A DNA stretch of 64,000 bases from AC-37 sp036389295 (GCA_036389295.1 DASVQB010000044.1:45045-109044); one strand, 5' to 3'; numbered from the stretch's first letter, positions 16,625-25,402 are shown. Notes: generated from the letters alone by a model not told the origin. A program made the numbers and translations.

Positions 16625-17116
16625 GTGGCGCGCGTCCTGATCGTCGGCTGCGGCTGCCGCGGCGCCGCGCTCGGGCAGGCGCTGCGCGACGCCGGCCACG
16701 CCGTGCGCGCGACCACCAGGCGGCCGGAGCGCGCCGAGGACCTGGCCGCCCTCGGCCTCGAGCCCGCCGTCGCCGACCCGGACCGGCTCGGGACGCTGCT
16801 TCCCCACCTCCAGGGGACGAGCGTGCTGTGCTGGCTGATGGCCAGCGCGACCGGCGAGGCGGAGGCGGTCGCGGCCCTCCACGGCCCCAGGCTCGAGTCG
16901 CTCCTCGCCACCCTCGTCGACACCCACGTGCGCGGCTTCGTCTACGAGGCGGCGGGCTCGGCGCCGCGCGGCCTGCTCGAGGACGGCGCGCGGCTCGTGG
17001 CCCGCGCGGCGGCGGCCCACCGAATCGGAGCCGCCACGGTCGAGGCCGACCCGTCGCCGGCGGGGACCTGGGTCGAGGCCGCGCGGGCGGCCGTCGACGT
17101 GGCGCTCGCCGGCTAA
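16625..17116 (+). CDS. Short NAD(P)-binding Rossmann-fold protein
   Basis: 163 residues from GTG 16625. Starts MARVLIVGCGCRGAALGQAL, a dinucleotide-binding motif, then ATTRRPERAEDLAALGLEP as in NmrA/YeeZ-like epimerase relatives. It lacks the Tyr-x3-Lys of extended SDRs and is only half their length, so it may be a binding or sensing protein rather than an enzyme. It overlaps the stop of the convergent amidotransferase gene by 4 bp. Confidence 0.7.
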   Translation: MARVLIVGCGCRGAALGQALRDAGHAVRATTRRPERAEDLAALGLEPAVADPDRLGTLLPHLQGTSVLCWLMASATGEAEAVAALHGPRLESLLATLVDTHVRGFVYEAAGSAPRGLLEDGARLVARAAAAHRIGAATVEADPSPAGTWVEAARAAVDVALAG

Positions 17117-17865
17117 CCGCCCGCGGCGGCCTCCACCAGCGCGTCGAACAGCGCCGCCTGCTCGGGCCGATCCGTCATCGCCTCGGCGTGCCACTGCACC
17201 CCGACGACGAACGAGCCGTCGACCGCCTCGAGCCCCTCGATCACCCCGTCGGGCGCGTGCGCGACCGCCCGCAGGCCGTCACCGACCTCCAGCGGCGCCT
17301 GGTGGTGGTACGAGTTGACGACGGCTCGCCCGCGCCCGAGCAGCGCGGCGAGCCGGCTGCCCGGCTCGACCGCGACCTCGTGCATCGGGATCGGGTCGTC
17401 GAGCGACGGGCGGCGGTGGACCACGTCGTCGCCGGGGTGGTCGGGCAGGTGCTGGTCGAGCGTGCCGCCGTGGGCCACGTTCAGGACCTGCATGCCGCGG
17501 CAGATCGCGAGCAGCGGCAGCCCGCGCCGCTCGGCCTCGCGGATCATGGCGATCTCGAAGCGGTCGATCTCAGGGAAGGTCGGACCGAGCTCGCGATGCG
17601 GCTCGTGGCCGTACAGGGACGGGTCCACGTCCGGCCCGCCCGGCACCAGCAGCCCGTCGAGCCGCCCCACCGCGTCCGCCACCGCCCCGGCGGGCAGCGG
17701 CGCCATCGTCGCCGGCACCCCGCCGGCCCGCTCGACCGCGCGCATGTAGTGGAGGCCCAGCACGACCTCCTCGCGCCCGGCCTCGGCGTGGGGGAGCAGC
17801 TCGTCGCGGACCGGCGTCCGCATCTCGGAGGTGGTCAGGCCGATGAGCGGGCGCCCGGTTGACAC
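17113..17865 (-). CDS. Class I glutamine amidotransferase-like hydrolase (PuuD, peptidase C26)
   Basis: 250 residues from GTG 17865. N-terminal PLIGLTTSE, then LLVPGGPDVDPSLYG, nucleophile Cys122 in LLAICRGMQVLNV, and His226/Glu228 in GVQWHAEAM complete the triad. This pattern is that of gamma-glutamyl-gamma-aminobutyrate hydrolases, which release GABA or other amines from gamma-glutamyl conjugates. No other polyamine or putrescine genes are nearby, so the natural substrate is uncertain. Confidence 0.9.
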   Translation of the reverse strand: MSTGRPLIGLTTSEMRTPVRDELLPHAEAGREEVVLGLHYMRAVERAGGVPATMAPLPAGAVADAVGRLDGLLVPGGPDVDPSLYGHEPHRELGPTFPEIDRFEIAMIREAERRGLPLLAICRGMQVLNVAHGGTLDQHLPDHPGDDVVHRRPSLDDPIPMHEVAVEPGSRLAALLGRGRAVVNSYHHQAPLEVGDGLRAVAHAPDGVIEGLEAVDGSFVVGVQWHAEAMTDRPEQAALFDALVEAAAGG

Positions 17866-17917
17866 GGGCTGACATCATCCAGCACGGACCCGTTTTCGAC
17901 TTCGACGGAGGTAACGA

Positions 17918-18766
17918 GTGGCCGGCTACGCGAAGGACGTCCTGGTCGAGACCGACTGGGTGCAGCAGCACCTGACCGACGACTCGATCCGCATCGTCGA
18001 GGTCGACGAGAACCCCGCCCTCTACCAGGAGGCGCACATCCCGGGCGCGATCGGGTTCGACTGGAAGCAGGACCTCCAGGACCAGGTGAAGCGCGACTTC
18101 CTCTCGCCGGAGGAGTTCGGGAAGCTCTTCGGCTCGCGCGGGATCTCGAACGACCACACGATCGTCCTCTACGGCGACCGCAACAACTGGTTCGCCGCCT
18201 ACACGTACTGGTACCTGCGCTACTACGGCCACGACAAGGTCAAGCTGATGAACGGCCCGCGCGACAAGTGGATCGCCGAGGACCGGCCGACCAGCTCGGA
18301 CGTGCCGGAGTACGAGCCGGCGTCGTTCGAGGCGACCCCGGGCGACGAGTCGATCCGCTCGCGCCGCGACGAGGTGCTCCAGGCGCTTGGCTCGAAGACG
18401 CGGCTCGTGGACGTCCGCTCGCCGGCCGAGTACTCGGGCGAGCTGATCGCCATGGCCGGCTACGAGCAGGAGGGCGCGCAGCGCGCCGGGCACATCCCGG
18501 GCGCGGCGTCGATCCCGTGGGCGCAGGCGGTCAAGGAGGACGGCACGTTCAAGGACGCCGACGAGCTGAGCGAGCTGTACGGCGGCAAGGGCGTGACCGA
18601 CGGCAACCCGATCATCGCGTACTGCCGGATCGGCGAGCGCTCGGCGCACACGTGGTTCGTGCTCCACGAGCTGCTCGGCCACGACGACGTGAAGAACTAC
18701 GACGGCTCGTGGACCGAGTGGGGGAACATGGTCAACGTGCCGATCGAGAAGGGGGCCGACTCCTAG
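17918..18766 (+). CDS. Thiosulfate/3-mercaptopyruvate sulfurtransferase (two rhodanese domains)
   Basis: 282 residues from GTG 17918 with a perfect GGAGG Shine-Dalgarno. Two rhodanese domains: an N-terminal structural one (IVEVDENPALYQEAHIPGAI) lacking Cys in the loop, and a C-terminal catalytic one with Cys236 in AYCRIGERSAHTWF. The CRIGERS loop is the form found in actinobacterial CysA/SseA thiosulfate sulfurtransferases. It moves sulfane sulfur to cyanide or thiol acceptors. Monocistronic. Confidence 0.92.
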   Translation: MAGYAKDVLVETDWVQQHLTDDSIRIVEVDENPALYQEAHIPGAIGFDWKQDLQDQVKRDFLSPEEFGKLFGSRGISNDHTIVLYGDRNNWFAAYTYWYLRYYGHDKVKLMNGPRDKWIAEDRPTSSDVPEYEPASFEATPGDESIRSRRDEVLQALGSKTRLVDVRSPAEYSGELIAMAGYEQEGAQRAGHIPGAASIPWAQAVKEDGTFKDADELSELYGGKGVTDGNPIIAYCRIGERSAHTWFVLHELLGHDDVKNYDGSWTEWGNMVNVPIEKGADS

Positions 18767-18795
18767 TCGGGACCCGGCCCCCCGCCGGACCGGCC

Positions 18796-18827
18796 GCCGC
18801 CGCGGGCCGCCGGTGCGCCGCGGCGGC
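18796..18827. terminator. Strong GC hairpin between convergent genes
   Basis: 10-bp perfect stem GCCGCCGCGG/CCGCGGCGGC with a 12-nt loop, in the 69-bp gap between convergent stops at 18766 and 18836. Probably a shared terminator, without T tract. Confidence 0.6.
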
Positions 18828-18835
18828 TCGCCGCG

Positions 18836-19369
18836 CTACCCGCTGAGCGGGGTCACGGTCGACCAGACGAGCGCCTGCGCGGCGTCCTGGATCTCGCCCG
18901 CGGTGCACTGGTCGCCGAGCTCGCGGCTCGGCGGCAGCAGCAGCGTGCCGAGCGCGCTGCCGCCGTCGCGACCGCGGAGCGTCACCGCCTCGACGCTGCC
19001 GAGGCCGGGCACCGACTGGAGGAACCGGATCTCCCTGGCGGGCCCCTGCGGCGGGTCGATCGCGATCGTGCCCTCGCCGTCGACGCCCGCGTTCGCCGTG
19101 CACGAGTTCGCGCCGACCGGGAACTGGACGCGGTGCTCGTACGGCGCGAGCAGGACGGGCTGGCCGTCGAGCGTGCCCGTGCAGGTGCCGCTGCCCTCGT
19201 AGACGTGCGCGCGGATGGCGGGCGCTATTCCGAGCTGGGCGTCGAACGAGGCGATCCCCGCCGCCACGCACGACCCCGAGAACTCCGACGCCGACGACGC
19301 CGCGGGCACGGCGCAGCCGGCGGCCGCGCACGCCGCGGCCGCGTACAGGACTGGTGCGATGTTGCGCAT
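18836..19369 (-). CDS. Secreted Cys-containing hypothetical protein
   Basis: 177 residues from ATG 19369, preceded by AGGGGAG at good spacing; longer starts have none. Signal peptide: MRNIAPVLYAAAACAAAGCAVPAASSA, where the Cys could be a lipobox (AAGC) or the cleavage could be at SSA-SE. The mature part has six Cys and motif CTGTLDGQPVLLAPYEHRV. The CTGTLxGQPV motif is shared with the truncated gene at the left end of the window, so both belong to one unknown extracytoplasmic family. Confidence 0.72.
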   Translation of the reverse strand: MRNIAPVLYAAAACAAAGCAVPAASSASEFSGSCVAAGIASFDAQLGIAPAIRAHVYEGSGTCTGTLDGQPVLLAPYEHRVQFPVGANSCTANAGVDGEGTIAIDPPQGPAREIRFLQSVPGLGSVEAVTLRGRDGGSALGTLLLPPSRELGDQCTAGEIQDAAQALVWSTVTPLSG

Positions 19370-19520
19370 GTGACTCCCCTGCCGAGATGGACTGGTGATC
19401 CGGTATGCCACCCCGGGAACCGGCCCACACCCCGCGATGTGAGGCATGTCACGTCGACTGTCGCGGGCCCTTCGCGGCGAGCGGTCGTGCGCGCCTTGCC
19501 GGGCGGCCGCCGGCGCTCGG

Positions 19521-20090
19521 TCAAAGCAGCGGTCGCAGCCGCTCGATGAGGTGCTCGAGGATCCTGGCCGTGGCGCCCCAGACGAAGTGGCGGCCGACCG
19601 TGTAGGTCGGCGTCTTGATCGGGACGCCCTTGCGCAGCAGCCGCTTGCTCTCGTAGCCCTCGACGAGCGCCCGCAGCGAGAGCTCGAGCACCTCCTCGAC
19701 CTCGCGCGGCTGGGGCGTCCAGAGGTGGCCCGAGCGGATCACGCCCACGAACGAGTGGATCCGGTAGCCGGTCACGAACGTGCCGACGGGCGGCAGCGCC
19801 CCCACCAGCTCCACCTCGTCGCGCGGCAGGCCGATCTCCTCCTCGGCCTCGCGCAGCGCCGTGAGGCGGAGGTCCTCGTCGGGGAAGTCCTGGCGGCCGC
19901 CCGGGAACGAGATCTCGCCGGCGTGGCGGCGCAGGTCGTCGCGCCGCTTGGTGAGGACCGCGTGGAGGTCGCCGGCCACCGTGTAGAGCGGGACGAGGAC
20001 GCCCGCGTCCGTCGAGCCGGGGGCGTCCATGGCGGCCGCCTCGTCGGTCGTCAGGAGCAGGCCGCCGAGCCGGTCGCGCAGCGCCTCCAT
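19521..20090 (-). CDS. Nudix hydrolase, CoA diphosphatase family
   Basis: 189 residues. It carries the UPF0035 signature of CoA diphosphatases (LTKRRDDLRRHAGEISFPGG, residues about 46-65) directly followed by the Nudix box (GGRQDFP, then LTALREAEEEIGL with the metal-binding REaEEEIG). Hydrolyses CoA and acyl-CoAs to phosphopantetheines plus 3',5'-ADP, which fits the CoA-rich metabolism encoded nearby. ATG at 20090, 17 bp from the divergent nicotinamidase. The 151-bp gap upstream of the secreted gene (19370-19520) holds nothing further I can name. Confidence 0.9.
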   Translation of the reverse strand: MEALRDRLGGLLLTTDEAAAMDAPGSTDAGVLVPLYTVAGDLHAVLTKRRDDLRRHAGEISFPGGRQDFPDEDLRLTALREAEEEIGLPRDEVELVGALPPVGTFVTGYRIHSFVGVIRSGHLWTPQPREVEEVLELSLRALVEGYESKRLLRKGVPIKTPTYTVGRHFVWGATARILEHLIERLRPLL

Positions 20091-20107
20091 CGACCTATTA
20101 TCGGGCC

Positions 20108-20671
20108 GTGGCCCGGGCTCTCGTCGTCGTCGACCTCCAGCGCGACTTCACGCCGGGCGGCGCGCTCGCCGTGCCGGACGGCGACGCGATCGCCGACCGC
20201 GTGAACGAGCTGGCCGCGTCCGGCGGCTTCGACCTCGTGGTCGCGACGCGCGACTGGCACCCGCCCGACCACGGCTCGTTCGCCGAGCGCGGCGGGCCGT
20301 GGCCCGTGCACTGCGTCCAGGGCACGTCGGGCGCCGAGCTCCACCCGTCCCTCGACCGCTCGCGGGTGGACGCGGTCGTGGACAAGGGCGAGGACCCGGC
20401 CACCGAGGGCTACTCCGGCTTCGAGGGCACGGAGCTCGAGCGGCTGCTGCGCGAGCACGGCGTGGACGAGGTGGTCGTGGTCGGGCTCGCCACCGACTAC
20501 TGCGTGAAGAACACGGCGCTCGACGCGGCGCGGCTCGGGCTCGCGGTGACGGTCGACCCCGAGGCGGTCCGCGGCGTCGACGTCGAGCCCGGCGACTCCG
20601 AGCGCGCGCTCGAGGAGCTGCGCGCCGCCGGCGTGGCGGTCGGCCCCGCGCCGGCCCCCGGCGCCGGCTAG
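20108..20671 (+). CDS. pncA: Nicotinamidase / isochorismatase-family amidase
   Basis: 187 residues from GTG 20108. Catalytic triad visible as Asp9 (VVDLQRDF), Lys93 (VDKGED) and Cys132 (TDYCVKNTA). Metal ligands come from TRDWHPPDH (Asp49, His51, His55). The YCVKNTALDA segment is diagnostic of PncA-type nicotinamidases, converting nicotinamide to nicotinate in NAD salvage. Stop overlaps the convergent OsmC stop by 4 bp. Confidence 0.9.
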   Translation: MARALVVVDLQRDFTPGGALAVPDGDAIADRVNELAASGGFDLVVATRDWHPPDHGSFAERGGPWPVHCVQGTSGAELHPSLDRSRVDAVVDKGEDPATEGYSGFEGTELERLLREHGVDEVVVVGLATDYCVKNTALDAARLGLAVTVDPEAVRGVDVEPGDSERALEELRAAGVAVGPAPAPGAG

Positions 20672-21063
20672 GCCAGCTCGATCGACTCCTCGAACATGAC
20701 CTCGCCCTCGAGCGTCCGGTGGACCGGGCACTTGGCGGCGATCTGCATCAGCCGCTCGCGCTGGTCCTCGGGCAGCTCCTTCGGCAGGCGCAGCTTCATG
20801 TCGAACTTCGTGGGCGAGCCGCGCTGAGCGGGCTCGTAGTCCACGTCGACCTGGAGGTCGCCGACGTCCCAGCCCTTGCGCTTGGCGTACATCTCGACGG
20901 TGATCGCGGTGCAGGACGCGAGGCTCGCGGCGAGCAGCTCCTGCGGGCTCGGGCCGCTGTCGGTCCCGCCGTTCTCCTCGGGCTCGTCGGCGGTGACGCT
21001 GTGGCCCCCGATCGCGATGTCGTGCTTGAACGACCCGTCCTGGCGTGTTGCGATCGCTCTCAT
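20668..21063 (-). CDS. OsmC-like protein
   Basis: 131 residues from ATG 21063, which overlaps the TGA of the cobalamin adenosyltransferase (ATGA). OsmC/Ohr fold: SPQELLAASLASCTAITVEMYAKRKGW with the first Cys (LASC) and KCPVHRTLEG with the second, the redox pair that reduces organic hydroperoxides. The YhfA/OsmC-like subgroup with CPVH is often not a true Ohr, so the peroxide substrate is uncertain. Cytoplasmic. Confidence 0.9.
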   Translation of the reverse strand: MRAIATRQDGSFKHDIAIGGHSVTADEPEENGGTDSGPSPQELLAASLASCTAITVEMYAKRKGWDVGDLQVDVDYEPAQRGSPTKFDMKLRLPKELPEDQRERLMQIAAKCPVHRTLEGEVMFEESIELA

Positions 21064-21617
21064 CCTCTCCCCTCGAAGAGCTGCGGCTCGGGCTCGTCTG
21101 CGTAACGGGCCATTGCGAACAGGGCGTCGGACGCCCGGTTCAGGAACTGGAGCACGGTGGCCTCCCGGAGGTCGCCCGCGCGGTCGAGCTCGACCACGCG
21201 GCGCTCGGCGCGGCGGACCGCGGCGCGGGCCACGTCGAGCCGGGCGGACAGCTCCGTGCCGCCCGGGATCACGAACTTGGGGGGGAGGTCGACGCGGTCC
21301 ATGTAGCGGTCGATGTCCGACTCGAGCCGCTCGACCATCTCGCGGGTCACGCGCGAGACGCCGTCCTCGAGCCGCTGGGCCGCCTCCGGCGCGGTCGCCA
21401 GCTCGGCGCCCGCCACGAACAGCTCGTTCTGGAGGCGCAGGACGTCGGCCTGGAGCTCGGGGTCGTCGCCGGCCGCGGCGCGGCAGAGCCCGAGCGCGGA
21501 GGCCGCCTCGTCGACCGCGCCGTAGGCCTCGGGACGCGGGTCGCACTTGGGCACCCGCCCGCCGTACCACAGGCCGGTGGTGCCGTCGTCGCCGTTCCGG
21601 GTGTAGATGCGGACCAC
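21060..21617 (-). CDS. PduO-type cob(I)alamin adenosyltransferase
   Basis: 185 residues from GTG 21617. ATP-binding N-terminus RIYTRNGDDGTTGLWYGGRV and the family motifs YGAVDEAASALGLCR, PPKFVIPGGTELSARLDVARA, RRAERRVVEL and FLNRASDALFAMAR are all present. Transfers the adenosyl group of ATP to cob(I)alamin, yielding coenzyme B12. Translationally coupled to the OsmC gene. No B12-dependent mutase or B12 biosynthesis genes lie in the window. Confidence 0.92.
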   Translation of the reverse strand: MVRIYTRNGDDGTTGLWYGGRVPKCDPRPEAYGAVDEAASALGLCRAAAGDDPELQADVLRLQNELFVAGAELATAPEAAQRLEDGVSRVTREMVERLESDIDRYMDRVDLPPKFVIPGGTELSARLDVARAAVRRAERRVVELDRAGDLREATVLQFLNRASDALFAMARYADEPEPQLFEGRG

Positions 21618-21649
21618 TTGTTTGATCCTAGAGGGCTCCGGGCAGCGAA

Positions 21650-22810
21650 ATGACGATGGCCCGTACCCCGGTCGCAGCCGTATGCGCGCTTTCGCTCGCC
21701 GCAGTGCTGGCCTCGCCGGCGCCGGCCGGCGCGGCCACGGGCATGGAGGTCGCGCTCCAGGACGACGCCGTGCTCGTGTCGGACGCCTACTACGGCCGCG
21801 AGAAGGCCCTCGACCGCGCGCGCGAGCTGCGCGTGTCGACGATCCGGGTCAACGTCCTGTGGTCGTCGGTCGTCGGCAGCTCCGCCACGCGGCGCTCGCG
21901 CCCCAGTCCCGTCCGCTACGACTTCGGGAGCTACGACCAGCTCGTCAACGCGGCGCTGGCGCGCGGGCTGCGGGTCCAGATGGCGCTCACGGGCTCGGCT
22001 CCGGCCTGGGCTACCGGGAACCGCAGGCGCGGCGTCTACAAGCCCAAGTACCGCTACTTCGAGGACTTCGCGGAGGCGACCGCCCAGCACTTCCGCGGGC
22101 TCGTCACGCGCTACTCGATCTGGAACGAGCCGAACCACGTCGGCTGGCTCGCGCCGATCAAGAGCCAGCCGGGGCTCTACGCCCAGCTCTACAAGGCGGG
22201 CTACCGCGCGATCAAGCGGGTCGACCCGAGCGCGGAGGTCCTGATCGGCGAGACCGCGCCGTTCGCGACCAGCTCGCGCGTCGCCACCCCGCCGCTCGCC
22301 TTCCTCCGCGGGGTCCTGCGCGTGAACCGAAGCTGGAAGGGCAGCCGCAAGTACGCGCTCGAGGCCGACGGCTTCGCCCACCACCCGTACGACTTCCGGC
22401 ACTCGCCCACGTACCGCTACCCCGGCTCGGACAACGTCACCCTCGCCACGCTCAGCCGGCTCACCCAGGCGCTCGACCGGCTGGCTCGCTACCAGATGCT
22501 GCGCACGCCGAAGGGCCGCCGCCTCGACGTGTGGCTGACCGAGTACGGCTACATGGGGTCGGGGAGGTACCGGGTCTCCGACGCGCGGCGCGGCAGCTAC
22601 CTGAAGTACGCGTTCGACCGCGCGCGGCGCAACTCGCGCGTGCGGCAGATGCTCCAGTTCCTGCTCGTCCAGCCCGGCAGCGAGTACCGCTTCTTCGACA
22701 CGAGCCTGCTGCCGCGGCGCGGCGGCGAGACGCGCGCGTTCCGGTCGCTGCGCTCGTGGGCGGCCAGCGCCGCCAGCAAGGGGAAGATCGCGCGGCCGCC
22801 CGGGACCTGA
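21650..22810 (+). CDS. Secreted clan GH-A glycosidase-like protein (paralogue 1)
   Basis: 386 residues. Signal peptide MARTPVAAVCALSLAAVLASPAPAGA. A TIM-barrel glycosidase is indicated by NVLWSSVVG, GSAPAWATG, the acid/base Glu160 in YSIWNEPNHVGW and a candidate nucleophile Glu298 in LTEYGYMGSG, as in GH5/GH39-like families. The next gene encodes a close paralogue, so this is a tandem duplication. Substrate unknown; likely an extracellular beta-glycan. Start ATG at 21650 (a second ATG two codons later is equally plausible). Confidence 0.83.
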   Translation: MTMARTPVAAVCALSLAAVLASPAPAGAATGMEVALQDDAVLVSDAYYGREKALDRARELRVSTIRVNVLWSSVVGSSATRRSRPSPVRYDFGSYDQLVNAALARGLRVQMALTGSAPAWATGNRRRGVYKPKYRYFEDFAEATAQHFRGLVTRYSIWNEPNHVGWLAPIKSQPGLYAQLYKAGYRAIKRVDPSAEVLIGETAPFATSSRVATPPLAFLRGVLRVNRSWKGSRKYALEADGFAHHPYDFRHSPTYRYPGSDNVTLATLSRLTQALDRLARYQMLRTPKGRRLDVWLTEYGYMGSGRYRVSDARRGSYLKYAFDRARRNSRVRQMLQFLLVQPGSEYRFFDTSLLPRRGGETRAFRSLRSWAASAASKGKIARPPGT

Positions 22811-22855
22811 CCGCTCCCGCGTGACAAACCCCGCCCCAGGCGCTTAGATAGAGAG

Positions 22856-24091
22856 GTGCGCGGACTCGCGACCCTCGCGATCGCTGCGGCGTTCGTCGTC
22901 GCGGCTCCGTCCAGCGCCGTCGCGGCCCCCGGCATGGAGGTCGCGGTCCAGGACGACTCGGTGTTCGTCGCGCAGTCGTACTACAAGCGCGACAAGGCGC
23001 TGTCGCAGGCGCTCCAGCTCCACGCGACCCGGATCCGCGTGAACGTGCTGTGGTCGGCGGTCGTCGGGAGGTCGGCGCGCAAGCGGAAGAAGCCGCGGCG
23101 GGTCCCCTACGACTTCTCGTCGTACGACGGGATCGTCACCGCGGCGCAGGCGCGGAGGATCAAGGTGCAGATGGTGCTCACGGGGCCGGCGCCCGCGTGG
23201 GCGACCGGCAACCGCAGGGTCGGCGGCTACAAGCCGAGCGCGAGGCACTACGCGGCGTTCGTCAAGGCGGTCGTCGCGCACTTCAAGGGCCACGTGAACC
23301 GCTACTCGATCTGGAACGAGCCGAACCACGTCGGCTGGCTGACCCCGAAGGGGAGCGCCCCGTCGATCTACCGGTCGCTCTACAAGGCCGGCTACTCCGC
23401 CGCCAAGAGCGCCGACCGGAACGCCGCGGTGCTGTTCGGCGAGCTGGCGCCGTTCGCGCGGAACGCGAAGGCCGCAACGCCGCCGCTGCGGTTCCTGCGC
23501 GGCGTGGTGTGCGTGAACGGGTCCTACCAGGGGAAGGGCTGCGCGCTGCGGGCGGACGGCTTCGCCCAGCACCCCTACGACTTCGAGCACGGGCCGACGT
23601 ACGAGTACCCGGGCGGCGACAACGTCACGATCGCGACGCTCGGGCGGCTGACGGCGGCGCTCGACGCGCTGGCGTCGCGGAGGCTGCTCGTGACGCCCGC
23701 GGGCGGCGCGCTCGACGTCTACCTGACGGAGTTCGGCTACATGGCCTCGGGCAAGTACAAGGTGTCCGACGCGCGGCGCGCGGAGTACCTCGTGAAGGCG
23801 TTCCAGATAGCGCAGGCGAACCCGCGCGTGCGCCAGATGCTCCAGTACCTGCTGGTCCAGCCGGCGCGGAAGTACCGGTTCTTCGACACGAGCCTCCTGT
23901 CCGCCAGCGGCAAGGAGACCGGCACGTTCAGGGCGCTCGTCGGCTGGGCCGACGCGGCCGCGAAGAACGGCCAGATCGTGAGCCCGAACCAGTCCACGAC
24001 CCCGCCGCCGCGCCCGCCGCCCTCGAACCCGCCGCCGAGCCCGCCGCCCGCCTGCACGCTGCCTCAGCCGCTCTGCAACCCGCCGGGCTGA
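22856..24091 (+). CDS. Secreted clan GH-A glycosidase-like protein (paralogue 2)
   Basis: 411 residues from GTG 22856; TAGATAGAG just upstream may be a -10. Signal peptide LATLAIAAAFVVAAPSSAVAA. Same barrel landmarks as its neighbour: Glu155 in YSIWNEPNHVGWL and Glu292 in LTEFGYMASG, with an extra Cys pair (VVCVNGS, KGCALRA). A C-terminal tail of about 30 residues is Pro-rich (TTPPPRPPPSNPPPSPPP) and ends with a Cys-containing LPQPLCNPPG, absent from paralogue 1; it may span or bind the cell wall. Only 45 bp separate the two genes. Confidence 0.83.
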   Translation: MRGLATLAIAAAFVVAAPSSAVAAPGMEVAVQDDSVFVAQSYYKRDKALSQALQLHATRIRVNVLWSAVVGRSARKRKKPRRVPYDFSSYDGIVTAAQARRIKVQMVLTGPAPAWATGNRRVGGYKPSARHYAAFVKAVVAHFKGHVNRYSIWNEPNHVGWLTPKGSAPSIYRSLYKAGYSAAKSADRNAAVLFGELAPFARNAKAATPPLRFLRGVVCVNGSYQGKGCALRADGFAQHPYDFEHGPTYEYPGGDNVTIATLGRLTAALDALASRRLLVTPAGGALDVYLTEFGYMASGKYKVSDARRAEYLVKAFQIAQANPRVRQMLQYLLVQPARKYRFFDTSLLSASGKETGTFRALVGWADAAAKNGQIVSPNQSTTPPPRPPPSNPPPSPPPACTLPQPLCNPPG

Positions 24092-24132
24092 GCCGGGCGC
24101 GCCTCGCGCCGGCCCCCGCGGCTCCGCCCGGC
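24092..24132. terminator. Hairpin between convergent genes
   Basis: Arms GCCGGGCG (24092-24099) and CGCCCGGC (24125-24132) in the 51-bp gap between the glycosidase stop and the DUF1015 gene stop. Presumed shared terminator. Confidence 0.45.
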
Positions 24133-24142
24133 CGGCTCCCGC

Positions 24143-25402
24143 CTACTCCAGCGGGTTGAACACCAGGCCGGTCGGGATCTTCGGGTGGAAGAACGTCGAC
24201 TTCGGCGGCATCGACTCGCCCGCCTCCGCCACCTCGCGCACGGTCTCGACGGGCGTCGGCCGCATGAAGAACGCCGCGTCGGCCGCCCCCGACTCCACCG
24301 CGGCGACCGCGTCGGCCGTCTTCTTCGCGTAGCCGACCCCGTCCTGGCGCGCGATGTCGTCCTCCGACATCCCCAGCGCGCCGCGCAGCACGATCGCCTC
24401 CAGCAGCGCGGTGTCGAGCCGCCGGTACGCCGGCGAGCGGTCGGGCAGCGCCGCGTCGGCCGTCGCCGGGTCGCGCAGGGTCAGCCGCAGCGGCCGGCGG
24501 TGGAAGGCGTCGAGGTAGCCGAGCTCGACCCGCTCGCCGCCGGCGGGCGGCTCGATCTCCCCGATCTCGACCGGCCTCGCCTCGAAGTCGCGCTCGATCG
24601 CCGCCCGCAGGGCCTCGCGGCGGGCGTCGTCGACGTTCGTCAGGAGCCGGTGGGTGGGGAGCACCGTGAGCCCCGGGTCGGAGGTCGCGCACAGGCACAT
24701 CAGCGTGTAGCGGTGCTCGCCCTCGCCGCCGACCTCCTCCGCGTACACGCGCGCCGTCTCGTAGCGGTGGTGGCCGTCGGCGATCAGCAGCTCGGCGTCC
24801 GCGACCGCCGCGCGCACGGCCTCGATCGCGGCCTCGTCGGCGCAGCGCCAGACCCGGGTCACGGCTCCCTCGGCGTCGGTGTAGGAGCCGAACGGGTCGC
24901 CGGCGGTGGCCGGCCCGAGCGCCTCCGCCACGGCGCCGCTCGGGTCGGGGAACAGGCTGAAGATGGGGGAGAGGTTCGTGCGCGTTGCCCGGGTCAGCCG
25001 GAGGCGGTCCTCCTTCGGGCCCGGCTGCGTGCGCTCGTGGGGGCGGATCCGGCCGGGGCCGTAGTCCTCGACCCGGACCCGGGCGAGGAACGCCCGGCGC
25101 ACGTGGCGGTCGCCGGCGGGGTCCTCGAACTCCTGCTCGATCGGCCAGACGGTGGGCTCGCGCTCCTTCACCACTACCCCCTGCTGCCGCCAGGCCTCGA
25201 ACGTGGTCTCCGCCTGGAGGTAGGGGTCGCCGCCGTTCGCGCGCGGGAGGTCGATCTCGACCACGTTGAACGGGCTCCGGGCCACGAGCGCGGCGCGGGC
25301 GGCGTCGTCGATCACGTCATACGGCGGCGCGGCGACCGCGTCGAGCGAGCCGACCGCCCGGAGGTCGTAGCGGAGTGCGCGGAGGGGCAGGACGTCGGCC
25401 AC
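24143..25402 (-). CDS. DUF1015 family protein
   Basis: 419 residues from GTG 25402, giving the family N-terminus MADVLPLRALRYDLRAVG; a longer start at 25441 adds 13 unrelated residues. Family marks: VAAPPYDVIDDAARAAL, NVVEIDLPR, RRAFLARVRVEDYGPG, RPHERTQPGPKEDRL, LLIADGHHRYETARVY and LPTHRLL. The GHHRYETA motif is nearly invariant in DUF1015. Cytoplasmic; biochemical role unknown in the family. No operon partner is apparent. Confidence 0.88.
   Translation of the reverse strand: MADVLPLRALRYDLRAVGSLDAVAAPPYDVIDDAARAALVARSPFNVVEIDLPRANGGDPYLQAETTFEAWRQQGVVVKEREPTVWPIEQEFEDPAGDRHVRRAFLARVRVEDYGPGRIRPHERTQPGPKEDRLRLTRATRTNLSPIFSLFPDPSGAVAEALGPATAGDPFGSYTDAEGAVTRVWRCADEAAIEAVRAAVADAELLIADGHHRYETARVYAEEVGGEGEHRYTLMCLCATSDPGLTVLPTHRLLTNVDDARREALRAAIERDFEARPVEIGEIEPPAGGERVELGYLDAFHRRPLRLTLRDPATADAALPDRSPAYRRLDTALLEAIVLRGALGMSEDDIARQDGVGYAKKTADAVAAVESGAADAAFFMRPTPVETVREVAEAGESMPPKSTFFHPKIPTGLVFNPLE

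Noticed and set aside
18836..19369. Secreted protein read as a definite lipoprotein
   Set aside because: The AAGC site lacks the usual Leu at -3 and a second cleavage site (SSA) fits equally well, so anchoring is left open.
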